From JALEFZ01 sp039820545 (lineage in GTDB: Bacteria > Bacteroidota > Bacteroidia > J057): a stretch of 64,000 nt of DNA. The stretch lies in the NCBI GenBank assembly GCA_039820545.1, contig JBCBPW010000008.1:1-64000 (forward strand). Reading direction: 5' to 3'. The number at the start of each line of letters is the position of its first letter. Within the stretch, counting starts at the first letter, position 1. The notes under the pieces were generated by a model. The model did no database searches and was not told where the DNA came from. It saw nothing but the letters and a program-made list of their open reading frames with translations. The translations under genes and the position numbers were made by a program. Shown here piece after piece: positions 1 to 9,156 of this stretch.

Positions 1-404
1 AAGAAGGAGGTGTTCGGAGATGATTTTCCTCGATTTTGTAGTTCTGCCTACATATGTTCACGCCCGCGTCTTTTGTTATTCACACTTGTGCTAACAGCAA
101 CTCATTTTTCACAAGAAATAAATTACGATAATTCGTACAATCATACATCTTTTAACCTAGAGACGTGTCGGAGCCATCGCCCTAGCATGTATCAGATTAC
201 CTCTAAAACTGGCTCCCTTCAGTTAATAACTGAAGCTAACGATTGGCTCTAGATACCATCTGATGGAGGCTAGATTCCGCTTTTTTATTTAGGGGAATAC
301 TTAAATCTCAAATATTCCTCCCACTGTGGAATAATCCACTATCTTGACTCTTTATTAGGCATACATCTCATTTCTGCCAAAAACCGATCATCTGTATATT
401 ATCC
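1..404. other. intergenic left edge, no convincing gene
   Basis: No convincing gene. A plus frame is open from the edge to 252 but its composition (Cys/Ser/His rich, no recognisable motif) does not look like a protein. The stretch holds a perfect 9-base inverted repeat around a single base at 217-235 (arms CTTCAGTTA/TAACTGAAG) and a weaker hairpin around 251-281 followed by a T-rich stretch, which could be the terminator of a gene left of the window. Confidence 0.5.
217..235. repeat. perfect 9-bp inverted repeat, operator-like
   Basis: The arms CTTCAGTTA and TAACTGAAG flank one A. The tight symmetry fits a dimeric regulator site better than a hairpin, since no loop is possible. It lies 170 bases before the VIT/VWA lipoprotein gene. 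No regulator can be assigned. Confidence 0.35.
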
Positions 405-3338
405 ATGAAGTCTTCATCGATTCGCATTTACCCTTTGACTTTTCTTTTGGCCCTATGCAGCCTTTTCCTCTTGTATGGTTGCAAAAGCAGTCAAAATATT
501 ATCCCCCCTGTCGTCAAAACGCCCCCCTCTCCTTCTCTCTCTCCTGAACTATTGGTTGTCTTGCCAGGAGAGGAGTTATCACAAGCTCTACAATTAGAAA
601 AAGTATCCATGGCGACAGAGGTTGTGGGATTATTCGCCCAAACTACTCTTGAATTTACTTTCTACAACCCGCATCCCTTACAGTTGTCAGGTACGTTTTT
701 CCTTCCCCTTGGTCCACAGCAGAAGGTCAAAGGCATGGCGTTAGAGATTGAAGGCGAATTTCGAGAAGCAGTTCCTGTAGAAATCAACAAAGCACGAGAT
801 GTCTATGAAGATGTGGTCAGGAAAAATATAGATCCAGCCCTCGTAGAGTGGAGCCGAAGTCAGCATTTTTCTACGCGTATTTTCCCCATACCTGCTGAGG
901 GAAGAAAACGCATCCGCATCGTGCTGGACCAAGAACTGATGCTGTCCGAGGAGTTGCGACGTTTGGTCATCCCCTTTCCTCAAGTAGATAGCTTGCCTGA
1001 GCTGGACCTCTCTGTCAAACTCTTTGGAGAACCAGGAGGTCCGATGGAAGTATCCATTGATAGCCTCGTATTTGCGGCTACTCGCGCTCAGATATGGCAA
1101 GCCCAACAAACCCTTCGTTACACTTCTTTCCTTTCCCCTCTTGAACTCACACTTCCTTCTTTTGCCACACATAAGGTCTGGATAGAGCAGGGAGTAGAAG
1201 GGGAACATTACTTTGCGGCTTATGTCAGGCCCGAAAACTTCATCAAATCACGTCCACTCCCACGCCAGATCACCATCCTCTGGGATGTCTCACACTCCGC
1301 CAACCAACGCGACAATCAGAAAGCCTTTGCCTTCCTAGATCAGATATTTCAACGCATGCAAAATGCAGATATTAATCTAGTTCCTTTTCACATCAAGGCC
1401 GAAGCCAGCCAGTACTTCCAAATCAAAGCAGGTAAGTGGAGCAGCCTAAAAGCCCATCTCGATACCCTCACGCTTGATGGTGGGACACGGTTCGCAAACC
1501 TAAATCTCAAAGATTATCCCGCTGATGAATACTGGATCTTTACCGATGGTATGGTGAATCTGCGACAGGAAACCCTTTCGAGTGATTATATAGAAGGTAC
1601 ACCCCATGTCCTTTTACCAGAGACGCCTGTTTTTGCATTGAACGCGAGTCAAACTTCCGATTCGCGGGCACTCGACTTGCTGACACAAAATGGTGGCAAG
1701 GTCATCGACCTATACAATCAACCTGTGGAAGATGCTGTGCGTGCGATGACACAGCGACCTTATGCATTGGTGGATGTTCAATTTCCAGAAGAGAGCATCG
1801 AGGCTGTACGGTCGGCTGCTTTTCGGCATGTCAATGGGCCTTTCATGGTGGTGGGAAAAATGAAAGCCGATGAGAGTAAGCTACAACTGGGGCTAGGAGT
1901 AGGGAGGAATATCTCGGAAAATATGGAACTCGCTCTGGACAAGATCAACAACTATTCTGCTTCGGGAATGGTCGCTGATGCCTGGGCTAGAGCAGAGATT
2001 CGTCATCTGTACCACCAACCTATTCCTAATCAAGAAGCCATGCTAGATGTGGGGCAAAAATTTCACCGTTTGACACCCAGTGCTTCCTTGCTTGTGCTAG
2101 ACAGGATCGAAGACTATGTTCGCTATCGTGTTCTTCCCCCCGAAGACTTGCGTGCGGAGTATGACGCTTTAGTAACCCAAGAGGAGGAAAAGAAAAATCT
2201 GGAATGGATCAGCCATATTGATAGAGTTGCCTCAGAATTTCTGAGTCGAAAGGTATGGTGGGAAACAGAGTTTGCGCCCATCGATAGTCCCTTCGAACCT
2301 AGTGAAAATAGAAAAGATGTGGATGAATACGGGGCAGCAGACGAGGAAATAGCCGCATCACCCGCAACAGAAGGGAACTTTGCAAATTTAGATATGGCTT
2401 GGAATGACGAGAAAGCACAAGAAGAAAACAGCGGAACCATTACCCTCAATGCTTGGGAATCTGATGCGCCGTATATGGATACGCTCCGCAAGGTAGATCC
2501 TGTAGATTTGTATGACTTGTATCTAGGACTTAAGGATACTTATGGGCAAAAACCAGCCTTTTACATTGATGTGGCAGATTTTCTTTGGAAGAAGGGACAA
2601 AAGGAAGCGGCTACCAAAATCTTATCCAATTTAGGAGAAATAGGGCTAGACAATCCGCAAATGCTGCGCGTGATGGGCAGACGCTTGTTCACATGGGAGC
2701 AATCGGACTGGGCGATCGCTATATTCAAGCAGTTGATCAAGCTTCGACCGACCGAACCGCAATCCTTCCGCGACCTCGCACTAGCCTATGCCCAAAATGA
2801 TCAATTGCAACTAGCCGTTGATGGCTTGTATGAGGTGATCCGCCAGCCTTGGGGCGATCGATTCCCCGAAATAGCTGTCGTAGCGACGCACGAACTCAAT
2901 GCCATCATCGCACAGACAGAAGAACCCCTTTCTCTGAGTGACATTGACCCTCGGCTGATTGCGCAGCTTCCGACAGATGTGCGCGTCGTCATAGATTGGG
3001 ACGCAAATGATGTAGACATTGACCTATGGGTGATCGATCCAAGGGGAGAAAAGTGCTACTATCAGAACAAGCTAACCTCGATTGGAGGGCTCATCTCCAA
3101 GGATTTCACCCAGGGATATGGACCAGAAGAGTTTCTGCTGAAGCGTGCACCCAAAGGAACCTATAAAGTTCAGGTCAACTATTATGGGGACCGTAATCCT
3201 GGTCCGACAGGTCCTGCGACGGTCTTTGTGCGCATGATCACCGACTACGGACGCAAATCTCAGCGAGAGCAGCAATTGGTCGTACGCATGGAAGAAGAGA
3301 GTGCGGTAATTGATATTGGCACGTTTGAGTTTGAGTAA
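405..3338 (+). CDS. VIT/VWA/DUF2135 lipoprotein with TPR-like segment
   Basis: Predicted large surface or periplasmic lipoprotein of 977 residues. The N-terminus is a lipoprotein signal with lipobox LYGC (Cys26). A VIT (inter-alpha-trypsin type) domain covers about residues 60-180. A von Willebrand A domain starts near 288 with a MIDAS-like DVSHS motif, so metal-dependent ligand binding is plausible. Residues 715-820 look like TPR helices (for example KKGQKEAATKIL). The C-terminal 120 residues match DUF2135, recognisable by DIDLWVIDPRGE and the GDRNPGPTGPATVFV region. It stands alone: the next gene is convergent, 17 bases away. VIT-VWA proteins often serve in adhesion or complex assembly, but the ligand here is unknown. 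Domain calls are from motif reading. The ATG at 405 fits the signal peptide exactly. Confidence 0.85.
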   Translation: MKSSSIRIYPLTFLLALCSLFLLYGCKSSQNIIPPVVKTPPSPSLSPELLVVLPGEELSQALQLEKVSMATEVVGLFAQTTLEFTFYNPHPLQLSGTFFLPLGPQQKVKGMALEIEGEFREAVPVEINKARDVYEDVVRKNIDPALVEWSRSQHFSTRIFPIPAEGRKRIRIVLDQELMLSEELRRLVIPFPQVDSLPELDLSVKLFGEPGGPMEVSIDSLVFAATRAQIWQAQQTLRYTSFLSPLELTLPSFATHKVWIEQGVEGEHYFAAYVRPENFIKSRPLPRQITILWDVSHSANQRDNQKAFAFLDQIFQRMQNADINLVPFHIKAEASQYFQIKAGKWSSLKAHLDTLTLDGGTRFANLNLKDYPADEYWIFTDGMVNLRQETLSSDYIEGTPHVLLPETPVFALNASQTSDSRALDLLTQNGGKVIDLYNQPVEDAVRAMTQRPYALVDVQFPEESIEAVRSAAFRHVNGPFMVVGKMKADESKLQLGLGVGRNISENMELALDKINNYSASGMVADAWARAEIRHLYHQPIPNQEAMLDVGQKFHRLTPSASLLVLDRIEDYVRYRVLPPEDLRAEYDALVTQEEEKKNLEWISHIDRVASEFLSRKVWWETEFAPIDSPFEPSENRKDVDEYGAADEEIAASPATEGNFANLDMAWNDEKAQEENSGTITLNAWESDAPYMDTLRKVDPVDLYDLYLGLKDTYGQKPAFYIDVADFLWKKGQKEAATKILSNLGEIGLDNPQMLRVMGRRLFTWEQSDWAIAIFKQLIKLRPTEPQSFRDLALAYAQNDQLQLAVDGLYEVIRQPWGDRFPEIAVVATHELNAIIAQTEEPLSLSDIDPRLIAQLPTDVRVVIDWDANDVDIDLWVIDPRGEKCYYQNKLTSIGGLISKDFTQGYGPEEFLLKRAPKGTYKVQVNYYGDRNPGPTGPATVFVRMITDYGRKSQREQQLVVRMEEESAVIDIGTFEFE

Positions 3339-3355
3339 ACGTGACGATTCAGATC

Positions 3356-4360
3356 CTAGATCCCACTAATCAAAGAATTGACTGTCGTCAAAGATGTGAC
3401 ACGTGCGCGCGCGGAGATCAAGTTGGCTTCTGCGCGCTCTAGCTTGACTTGCAACTCTTTGAGTCCTGCACGGAGTGCATTTTGCTCCTCTTCTGTTTGT
3501 GCCTCAGACAGTTGCTGAAGCCGTAGATCAATGAGCTTGCGCAATTCTTCCACTTCCTGTTGGTACCTGCGTACATCGATCTGCGCTTCCGCTAATTCTT
3601 CGGCTAACTCTTGTGCGATTTTATCGGCTTCTTTTTCTGTCTTTTGGCGGGGAAGCGTCCTCGGATCTAGGAAAATCTCGGTGAGGTCTTCTGCTTTCTT
3701 GGAATTATTCAGGATCAGGCTGACAATATCAAAACGCGGGGTTTTATAATTCTTGAAGAAGGTCTCCTTTTCCTTTCTCACCACTCGTTTGGCAAACTTT
3801 ATCCCTAGTGAAATCTCCTCTTGAAACTTTTCTAGCATTTCTGGCGACCAATCCTCTGATTTATCCTGTCTCCATTTATCTTCCAGGTCATATAGTGCTT
3901 CTTTGAGGTCTGCACTCGCCTTCCAGAAATTACCGATGACCTTTCGTTGCTCAAACCATGCGGCGATGCCACTGTGGAGAGCCAAGACACCTGTAATCAA
4001 TGCCGCAACCTGGGCAATCAGGTAATCAGGGTCCTGATCATTCGCTGTGTCTGTAATACGCTCTGCCAACGAATTCAGCATCAAAATCAGAATCGGCATG
4101 ACCAATAAAAGCGCAAGTGTGATCGCTACATATAGATTGCGAATGCTTTTTTCTGCCTTGACCTTTTTGTCATACCAAGCGATGTTCAAATGTACATCTG
4201 TCACATATTTGACCAAGTGATCTTCCTTGAGCTGCGTCCAAGCAGTGGGCAGCTTCAATCGCTCGACAAAAATACGGAAGGCATTCTGTGCTGCCAGATA
4301 GGAGCGATGGCTATACTTCTCCCGCTCAAAACTGTACGCATGTGCAGATGATGCATTCAT
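3356..4360 (-). CDS. two-TM, coiled-coil protein resembling DUF4231/SLATT
   Basis: Membrane protein of 334 residues and unknown function. After a cytosolic N-terminal helix region there are two hydrophobic segments at about 73-98 and 115-137, then a charged helical part (WFEQRKVIGNFWKASADL, about 135-155) of the sort seen in DUF4231/SLATT proteins. Residues 225-320 form a long Glu/Ala/Arg/Leu-rich coiled coil. SLATT proteins are proposed as pore-forming effectors in nucleotide-triggered conflict systems, but no SMODS, SLOG or other nucleotide-sensing partner is next to this gene, so a general envelope role is equally possible. Family assignment is from overall layout and motif impression, not a search. 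Convergent with the VIT/VWA gene. Confidence 0.6.
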   Translation of the reverse strand: MNASSAHAYSFEREKYSHRSYLAAQNAFRIFVERLKLPTAWTQLKEDHLVKYVTDVHLNIAWYDKKVKAEKSIRNLYVAITLALLLVMPILILMLNSLAERITDTANDQDPDYLIAQVAALITGVLALHSGIAAWFEQRKVIGNFWKASADLKEALYDLEDKWRQDKSEDWSPEMLEKFQEEISLGIKFAKRVVRKEKETFFKNYKTPRFDIVSLILNNSKKAEDLTEIFLDPRTLPRQKTEKEADKIAQELAEELAEAQIDVRRYQQEVEELRKLIDLRLQQLSEAQTEEEQNALRAGLKELQVKLERAEANLISARARVTSLTTVNSLISGI

Positions 4361-4681
4361 AAAATGGGGTTATTGAGTCGAATGATAACGTGTTGTTTCA
4401 ATTAAATAAAAAATAAAGGATTAAGAAACAGTCTTTTTCACGAATCATTTGAAGAACCGTATTTTGATACGTCTAAGGAGTAAAACAAAACATTCTCTTG
4501 ACTCATCCATCCTATCTATTCCTGTTTATATTTGGGGTAAATATATATGATGGGGTCAGATCTATGGGATATCAGGAAATGAAAAGGGCCCTAAGACACG
4601 ATTTTTTTGGGGTATAAAAAAAGGCCCACTCACATGAGCAGGCCTGATATGATCAGTCATCCTATGTTAGAATGAATTTCT
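4361..4681. other. intergenic region
   Basis: Between the two-TM protein start and the end of the barrel gene. Apart from the minus-strand terminator at 4615-4645, only AT-rich sequence is visible; it should contain the promoter for the 3356-4360 gene, but no clear TAnnTTTG box was found. Confidence 0.4.
4615..4645 (-). terminator. rho-independent terminator
   Basis: Read on the minus strand, an interrupted stem AGGCC/GGCCT plus GCTCA/TGAG is followed at once by a run of eight T. It lies 37 bases after the stop of the barrel gene at 4682 and ends its transcript. Confidence 0.8.
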
Positions 4682-5299
4682 TTATATGGCAATACCGAGG
4701 GTAAAGTTGGTCGTATGATTGATGCCGCGTACGGGGACAAAACTTCCACTGCTGAAACCTGCTGCGACACCTTCTCTGAAGTGATCGTAAGAAGCATCAA
4801 ATTCAACCCCTAAGCGTAAAATCTTAAGAACCTTGATATTGGCCCCGAGCAATACGCCTAGTCCTGAACGAAGCCTTCCATTTTCAATATTGTCCAGGTT
4901 ATTCTGCACAATGTCATCTCCTACCACAACGATGGGGATGTAAGCACCAGGATAAATGTCCAGGAAGTTGGCTAATACGAAATGCTTCTCAATACCCAAA
5001 ATACCTTTGATGTCTTGGCGCTGAGCTGAGTAATCTGTGGAGAGATCTCCATTTTCTACCGTATAGTTGAGTTGGTCCAAGCCTGCACCCACACGGATGG
5101 CCCACTTCTTATCTGTATAATAACGTAGGTTCATCGTCAGTGAAGTACTTCCGTTGTAATCAATATTGGTAGAGCCAGAGCTGGCTTGGTCGATATCGAA
5201 GCTCGAGAAGTTGGCTGTCAGGCTCACACGCTGGGCCATTGCCTGCTGTAGACCAAAAGTCATGAGGATGAGGGCAAATAGGAAAACTGTCTTTTTCAT
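4682..5299 (-). CDS. small outer-membrane beta-barrel protein
   Basis: A 205-residue protein with a clear signal peptide (MKKTVFLFALILMTF, cleavage after AMAQ near residue 23). The mature part alternates polar and hydrophobic residues in strand-length blocks with many Asn/Asp/Gly turns (for example LRYYTDKKWAIRVGAGL) and ends in a hydrophobic strand (TNFTLGIAI), as expected for an eight-strand-type outer-membrane barrel. No specific function can be read. It is a single-gene unit with its own terminator at 4615-4645. Confidence 0.75.
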   Translation of the reverse strand: MKKTVFLFALILMTFGLQQAMAQRVSLTANFSSFDIDQASSGSTNIDYNGSTSLTMNLRYYTDKKWAIRVGAGLDQLNYTVENGDLSTDYSAQRQDIKGILGIEKHFVLANFLDIYPGAYIPIVVVGDDIVQNNLDNIENGRLRSGLGVLLGANIKVLKILRLGVEFDASYDHFREGVAAGFSSGSFVPVRGINHTTNFTLGIAI

Positions 5300-5566
5300 A
5301 ACTGGATATATTCTAAGATCTAGGTTGAGGTACGCAAGTTATACACATACGTTTCATCATATAAAACACAGATGAATGAACGTGTGTTTTTTTTGAAAGA
5401 GCGTGTCTCTATGCCTCTCGACATCTATAACGAAACTTAAGCAAATGACCCTCCCCTATTTTGAAGGGTTGCACCATTTTTTATGTGAAAGGAAACAGAT
5501 TTGCATATATGAGAAGCAATTAACTTAGCAGGCTGTTACATTGATCAATAATTCAATCCATCTTTT

Positions 5567-7264
5567 ATGAGCAAAGCCCTACGCATCGGAGGCGTACCCG
5601 AACACTTCAATTATCCATGGAGATTGGCAAAACAGGAAAAACTATTTGAGACTGTAGGACAGATTGAAGTCGAGTGGGAGGAAATTCCAGGTGGTACAGG
5701 TGCGATGCGTCAAGCACTGATAGAAGATCAACTGGATGTCGCATTGATGCTGACAGAGGGAGCCTTAAAATCTATTGCAGATGGAGCAGACCTATCCATT
5801 ATAGGTACTTATGTGCGAAGTCCGCTTACTTGGGGCATCCACGTCCATACAGAAAATCCCATCCAGACGATAGCGGGGGCAGAGGGAAAAACGGTTGCCA
5901 TTTCTCGTAAAGGTTCTGGCTCACACCTGATGGCCTATGTATGGGGCAAAAGTCTGGGGTGGGATATGCAAGATACCTCATTTGAAACCGTTGGGAATTT
6001 TGCAGGAGCCCGTAAAAGTTTGGCTGCGGGAGAATCTGATATATTTCTTTGGGAAAAATATACCACCAAGCCTGTGGTCGATACTGGAGAATGGCGTCGG
6101 ATCGGTGAATTCCCTACTCCCTGGCCATGCTTCTTACTTGTAGCCAGAAAGGATGTCATCAAGTCACGTCCTGAAGATCTCAAACGTATCATGCGCATCG
6201 TAAGGCGCGCCATGCATCTCAAGACAACTCCCCAAACCCATCAATATATCAGTGAACAATACCAGTTACAACTAGCAGATGTAGCCGAGTGGTATGAACA
6301 GCATGAGTGGAGTTGCCAGCCCCATATTCATCACAGCACGATAGAAGAACCCCTACAAGCTTTATTAGATTTAGGGCTCATCGAGGAGATCAAAGACAAC
6401 GATTTCTACATCGCAGACTTTTGCCACATCACCGACCATAAGCTTTCACAGGTGATGTACGACTGGCGTATAGATAGCGTCCATAAGCTTTTGAGCCAAA
6501 AGGGAAAAGCCACAGGACCCCTAGATATTCAGGATCTGATTGATCTGGGTCATCTCGACCAATATCACTATCTGGGAGATCAGACTAGCTATGAGATCGT
6601 AGATCTTTTGAATCTTCAGCCCCAGCAATCCGTCTACGACATCGGGAGTGGAGTCGGTGGGACCAGCAGGATCCTGGCACATGCTTCGGGCTGTAGCGTG
6701 ACAGGTATAGAGGTCCAACCCGAACTCAATGAGCTAGCCACAGAACTTACCCAAAGGGTGGGCTTAGGGGATAAGGTTCATTACATTACGGCAGATTTCC
6801 TGTCTTCAGAGGTCTTGGAACAAAAAGATCATTTCATTTCTCTCCTCGTTTTTCTCCATCTTCCCAATCGTCCGCAGGTTCTCAAGAAATGTTTTGACCT
6901 TCTCAAACCTGGGGGAACCTTTGTGATCGAAGATTTGACACAAAGGGGACCTTTCACCGAGCAAGAGGCGGATCACTTGCGCCACATAGTCTCTGCCCCA
7001 TCTGTCACAGATACCGATTCGTATAGAAAAGACCTAGAGGATGCTGGATTTATGATAAAGGAAATGCGCGATATGTCTGATCCCTGGACGGACTGGGTCG
7101 TGATGCGCTATGAATCATTTCGTGCTGAGGAGGCGACCTATCGAGATTTCTTTGGACCTGAGCTGTACGATCATCGTTGCTATTTTTATCAGACGATTCA
7201 GGATTTATTCAAAAATGGCCATATGGGGGGTGTGAGAATTGTAGGGAGAAAGCCTGATCATTGA
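5567..7264 (+). CDS. fusion: solute-binding-like domain + SAM methyltransferase
   Basis: 565 residues with no signal peptide, so predicted cytosolic. Residues 1 to about 270 resemble type 2 solute-binding proteins (NMT1/TauA/ThiY-like): RIGGVPEHFNYPW at the start, a GGTGAMRQAL loop, SRKGSGSHLMAY, and FPTPWPCFLLVARKDV. Residues 300-565 are a class I methyltransferase: motif I is VYDIGSGVGGTSRILA near 355, with the acidic end of strand 2 in TGIEVQPEL, LVFLHLPNR near motif II/III and LKPGGTFVIEDL after it. The acceptor half looks like glycine/sarcosine-type small-molecule methyltransferases, but the substrate is unknown. Standalone versions of the N-terminal domain are, to my knowledge, common in Bacteroidota. 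It is monocistronic, and the linking stretch 270-320 (DFYIADFCHITDHKL) has no family I recognise. Confidence 0.8.
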   Translation: MSKALRIGGVPEHFNYPWRLAKQEKLFETVGQIEVEWEEIPGGTGAMRQALIEDQLDVALMLTEGALKSIADGADLSIIGTYVRSPLTWGIHVHTENPIQTIAGAEGKTVAISRKGSGSHLMAYVWGKSLGWDMQDTSFETVGNFAGARKSLAAGESDIFLWEKYTTKPVVDTGEWRRIGEFPTPWPCFLLVARKDVIKSRPEDLKRIMRIVRRAMHLKTTPQTHQYISEQYQLQLADVAEWYEQHEWSCQPHIHHSTIEEPLQALLDLGLIEEIKDNDFYIADFCHITDHKLSQVMYDWRIDSVHKLLSQKGKATGPLDIQDLIDLGHLDQYHYLGDQTSYEIVDLLNLQPQQSVYDIGSGVGGTSRILAHASGCSVTGIEVQPELNELATELTQRVGLGDKVHYITADFLSSEVLEQKDHFISLLVFLHLPNRPQVLKKCFDLLKPGGTFVIEDLTQRGPFTEQEADHLRHIVSAPSVTDTDSYRKDLEDAGFMIKEMRDMSDPWTDWVVMRYESFRAEEATYRDFFGPELYDHRCYFYQTIQDLFKNGHMGGVRIVGRKPDH

Positions 7265-7364
7265 ATGTGATTGGAGTTGTCCCCATGAAATATTGGTGCC
7301 ACCAGGAACAGTTCGCCACAAACTACCTAAGTGTGAGTGAACGTATTTGTGACAACTTCCTTAC

Positions 7365-8030
7365 TCAAAAAATCATAGATAGGTAAAATAGCCCCGCCAA
7401 AGTATATAGGATCAAAGAAGCGATCAAAAGCCATTTAGCCGTTTTGCGGCTAGACGCATGAAATCGGAAGTGTTGGCTGCCTGACGTATCTGGTTGCTTG
7501 GCATTCATCATATAAAAACAGAGGCCAAATCCGATAGGTGCCAGCACTACGCTCATAAGCGTAAGATAGATCATCAGTAGCGTGAGGAGGCCTGTTTTAG
7601 GTCCCCGTTTCGGAGGTGCAAAAGAAGGAGTTCTGTGTTCACGCAGTTGCTCATCTGTGATCTCATAGTCTCGCTCTCTCAATAAAAAGACCGCATAGTA
7701 ATACAATCTAGGATGCCAGTCTTTAGGGTTTTGGATCACCTCGAATAATTCTTCATCTGTATATTCTAGCAAATAGAAGTCCCCAGGTAGATATTGAAAC
7801 TCATGTGCCGCCTCTTCCTCAAACTTCTCGTACATTACCTCCACTGCGGAGTCTGGAATTCTCAGGATAAATTCTTCTTTGGCACCAGCTGTACCAAAAA
7901 ATTCGGCTCCCATACCAGGTGCATGACGCTCCAACTCATACAAGATTCCCTTGTCCTGTAACCACAAGGCAAGGGCCTTCACTTCTTCTGCATCATCAAA
8001 TATCTTATATGGTTTCAGCTTCTCAGACAT
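7365..8030 (-). CDS. two-TM protein of unknown function
   Basis: 221 residues. The N-terminal 130 residues are soluble and acidic, resembling the small DUF2007-type putative signal-transducing fold (an alpha/beta start, ALALWLQDKGILYELE). Residues 148-175 and 200-221 are hydrophobic segments, so the soluble part is anchored by a C-terminal hairpin. The linker between them and the segment before TM1 are basic. No enzyme motif is visible. The 5-prime neighbour on the minus strand is the aldolase gene 86 bases away, so co-transcription with the mtnA unit is possible but not shown. Confidence 0.55.
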   Translation of the reverse strand: MSEKLKPYKIFDDAEEVKALALWLQDKGILYELERHAPGMGAEFFGTAGAKEEFILRIPDSAVEVMYEKFEEEAAHEFQYLPGDFYLLEYTDEELFEVIQNPKDWHPRLYYYAVFLLRERDYEITDEQLREHRTPSFAPPKRGPKTGLLTLLMIYLTLMSVVLAPIGFGLCFYMMNAKQPDTSGSQHFRFHASSRKTAKWLLIASLILYTLAGLFYLSMIF

Positions 8031-8116
8031 AAGGATCTTTTTTTTCTGGCGCTTTAGGCTACCCCATACGTTCTTATGTTGAAATATGGTATTTCATGAA
8101 ATTTAAGAAATATATT

Positions 8117-8788
8117 TTAAACGGGGATTCGTCCTCTACCCTCCTCATACGCATCCCATGCAGTTAGGAGCACCTTGTATGCCTCCTCCATCGAAACACC
8201 AAAGCTGATGATGCCCTCTTCATGTCCTCCCATGGCCAACAACTTACGCTCTTTCAGGTCGGTCTCATGGTGTAGTCTCAGCACTTCCCCAGCCATCTCA
8301 GGTGTCCCGTAGGGTATTTCAGGGCTTGAGGTAGGGTGTGATTGTTGGAGTTGGTGCCACAATCCGAGGTGATGTACGTGAATCACAGCCTCTATGTCAG
8401 GATGCAGTTGATAGACAGCCGCATGAGTCAATGACTCGGAAGATGCTTTGGTCTCTCCTTCGCACCATAGTTCATTCGTCGCAATATCTACTCGGGATAC
8501 CCAAGCCACATGGTGAGGCAACAGTTCTGGAATATGCCCTGTCTGAGACCCAGATATCCAACAGACGCCTTGAGGTGATCGGCAGCTGATATTACCAAAG
8601 CCTATCCCCGATTCAGGATAGGCTCCAATCAAATTTTGTTGATATAACTTACGGCGGTAGTCAAGTAAGATATGCATGGAAGCATGGAAAGGAATCGCTT
8701 GCTCTTTCCAGTGACACCGATATTTAACTACACCCTCTTCCAAAATACGCGTTTTTAGGTGATTGTACCTAACTAGCAGTCTGTACAC
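8117..8788 (-). CDS. class II aldolase/adducin-family protein of a mtnA operon
   Basis: 223 residues, zinc-dependent class II aldolase fold. Visible site residues: GFGNIS (Asn66) and SGSQTG (79-84) for phosphate binding, ASSES (Glu118 as likely catalytic acid), and zinc ligands His137/His139 in HVHH and His189 in GGHEEG. It could be methylthioribulose-1-phosphate dehydratase (MtnB) or the aldolase of the 5-deoxyribose DHAP shunt; the pairing with mtnA supports a 5-thio- or 5-deoxy-ribulose-1-phosphate substrate, and the sequence alone does not decide. The start overlaps the 3-prime end of the ArsR gene by 16 bases, indicating translational coupling. A kinase (mtnK) is not nearby. Confidence 0.75.
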   Translation of the reverse strand: MYRLLVRYNHLKTRILEEGVVKYRCHWKEQAIPFHASMHILLDYRRKLYQQNLIGAYPESGIGFGNISCRSPQGVCWISGSQTGHIPELLPHHVAWVSRVDIATNELWCEGETKASSESLTHAAVYQLHPDIEAVIHVHHLGLWHQLQQSHPTSSPEIPYGTPEMAGEVLRLHHETDLKERKLLAMGGHEEGIISFGVSMEEAYKVLLTAWDAYEEGRGRIPV

Positions 8789-9087
8789 TCATTGACACAG
8801 GTAAGGAGCTTATCAATCGTCGGATTCTTGATATGATAATAGATATTTTTTCCAATGCGCTCTGAATCCAGGACGTCAATATCCTCTAACGCCTTCAGAT
8901 GCTGTGAAGCATTCGACTGGCTGATGGCTACCTCTTCGTATATTTCCTTAACAGATAATCGCCCCCGCTCCAAAAGCAGCTCCACAATTGCCAGTCTAGA
9001 AGGATGTCCTACCGTCTTCATGAGCCTTGCGATGCGTTTCAGCTTGTCTTTATCTGTACGTAAGGTAGTTACCTCCATGTGATTCAA
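8773..9087 (-). CDS. ArsR-family regulator with C-terminal Cys cluster
   Basis: 104 residues, typical ArsR/SmtB size. Helix-turn-helix at about 44-70 (SVKEIYEEVAISQSNASQHL), preceded by the usual GHPSRLAIVELLL helix and followed by a wing (ERIGKNIYYHI). The last eight residues hold Cys97, Cys101 and Cys104 (CVNECTDC), a possible metal or redox sensing site. Position between mtnA (69 bases upstream) and the aldolase (16-base overlap) makes it a likely local regulator of this operon. A second in-frame ATG three codons in (MEVTT) is an alternative start. Sensing of metal rather than a salvage metabolite is inference from the cysteines. Confidence 0.8.
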   Translation of the reverse strand: MNHMEVTTLRTDKDKLKRIARLMKTVGHPSRLAIVELLLERGRLSVKEIYEEVAISQSNASQHLKALEDIDVLDSERIGKNIYYHIKNPTIDKLLTCVNECTDC

Positions 9088-9156
9088 CTTATGTTAATAT
9101 TCTAATTTACTCATAAAACGGAATTTCTAGGCAAAGGTTGGTCGGCAATATGACCT

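Noticed and set aside
1..22. 3-prime end of 16S rRNA (AAGGAGGTG at the left edge)
   Set aside because: Only nine bases resemble it; the next bases do not match the conserved 16S end.
1..252. Open plus-strand frame from the left edge, possible gene end
   Set aside because: Biased composition (Ser/Cys/His), no motif, and no visible domain; probably chance.
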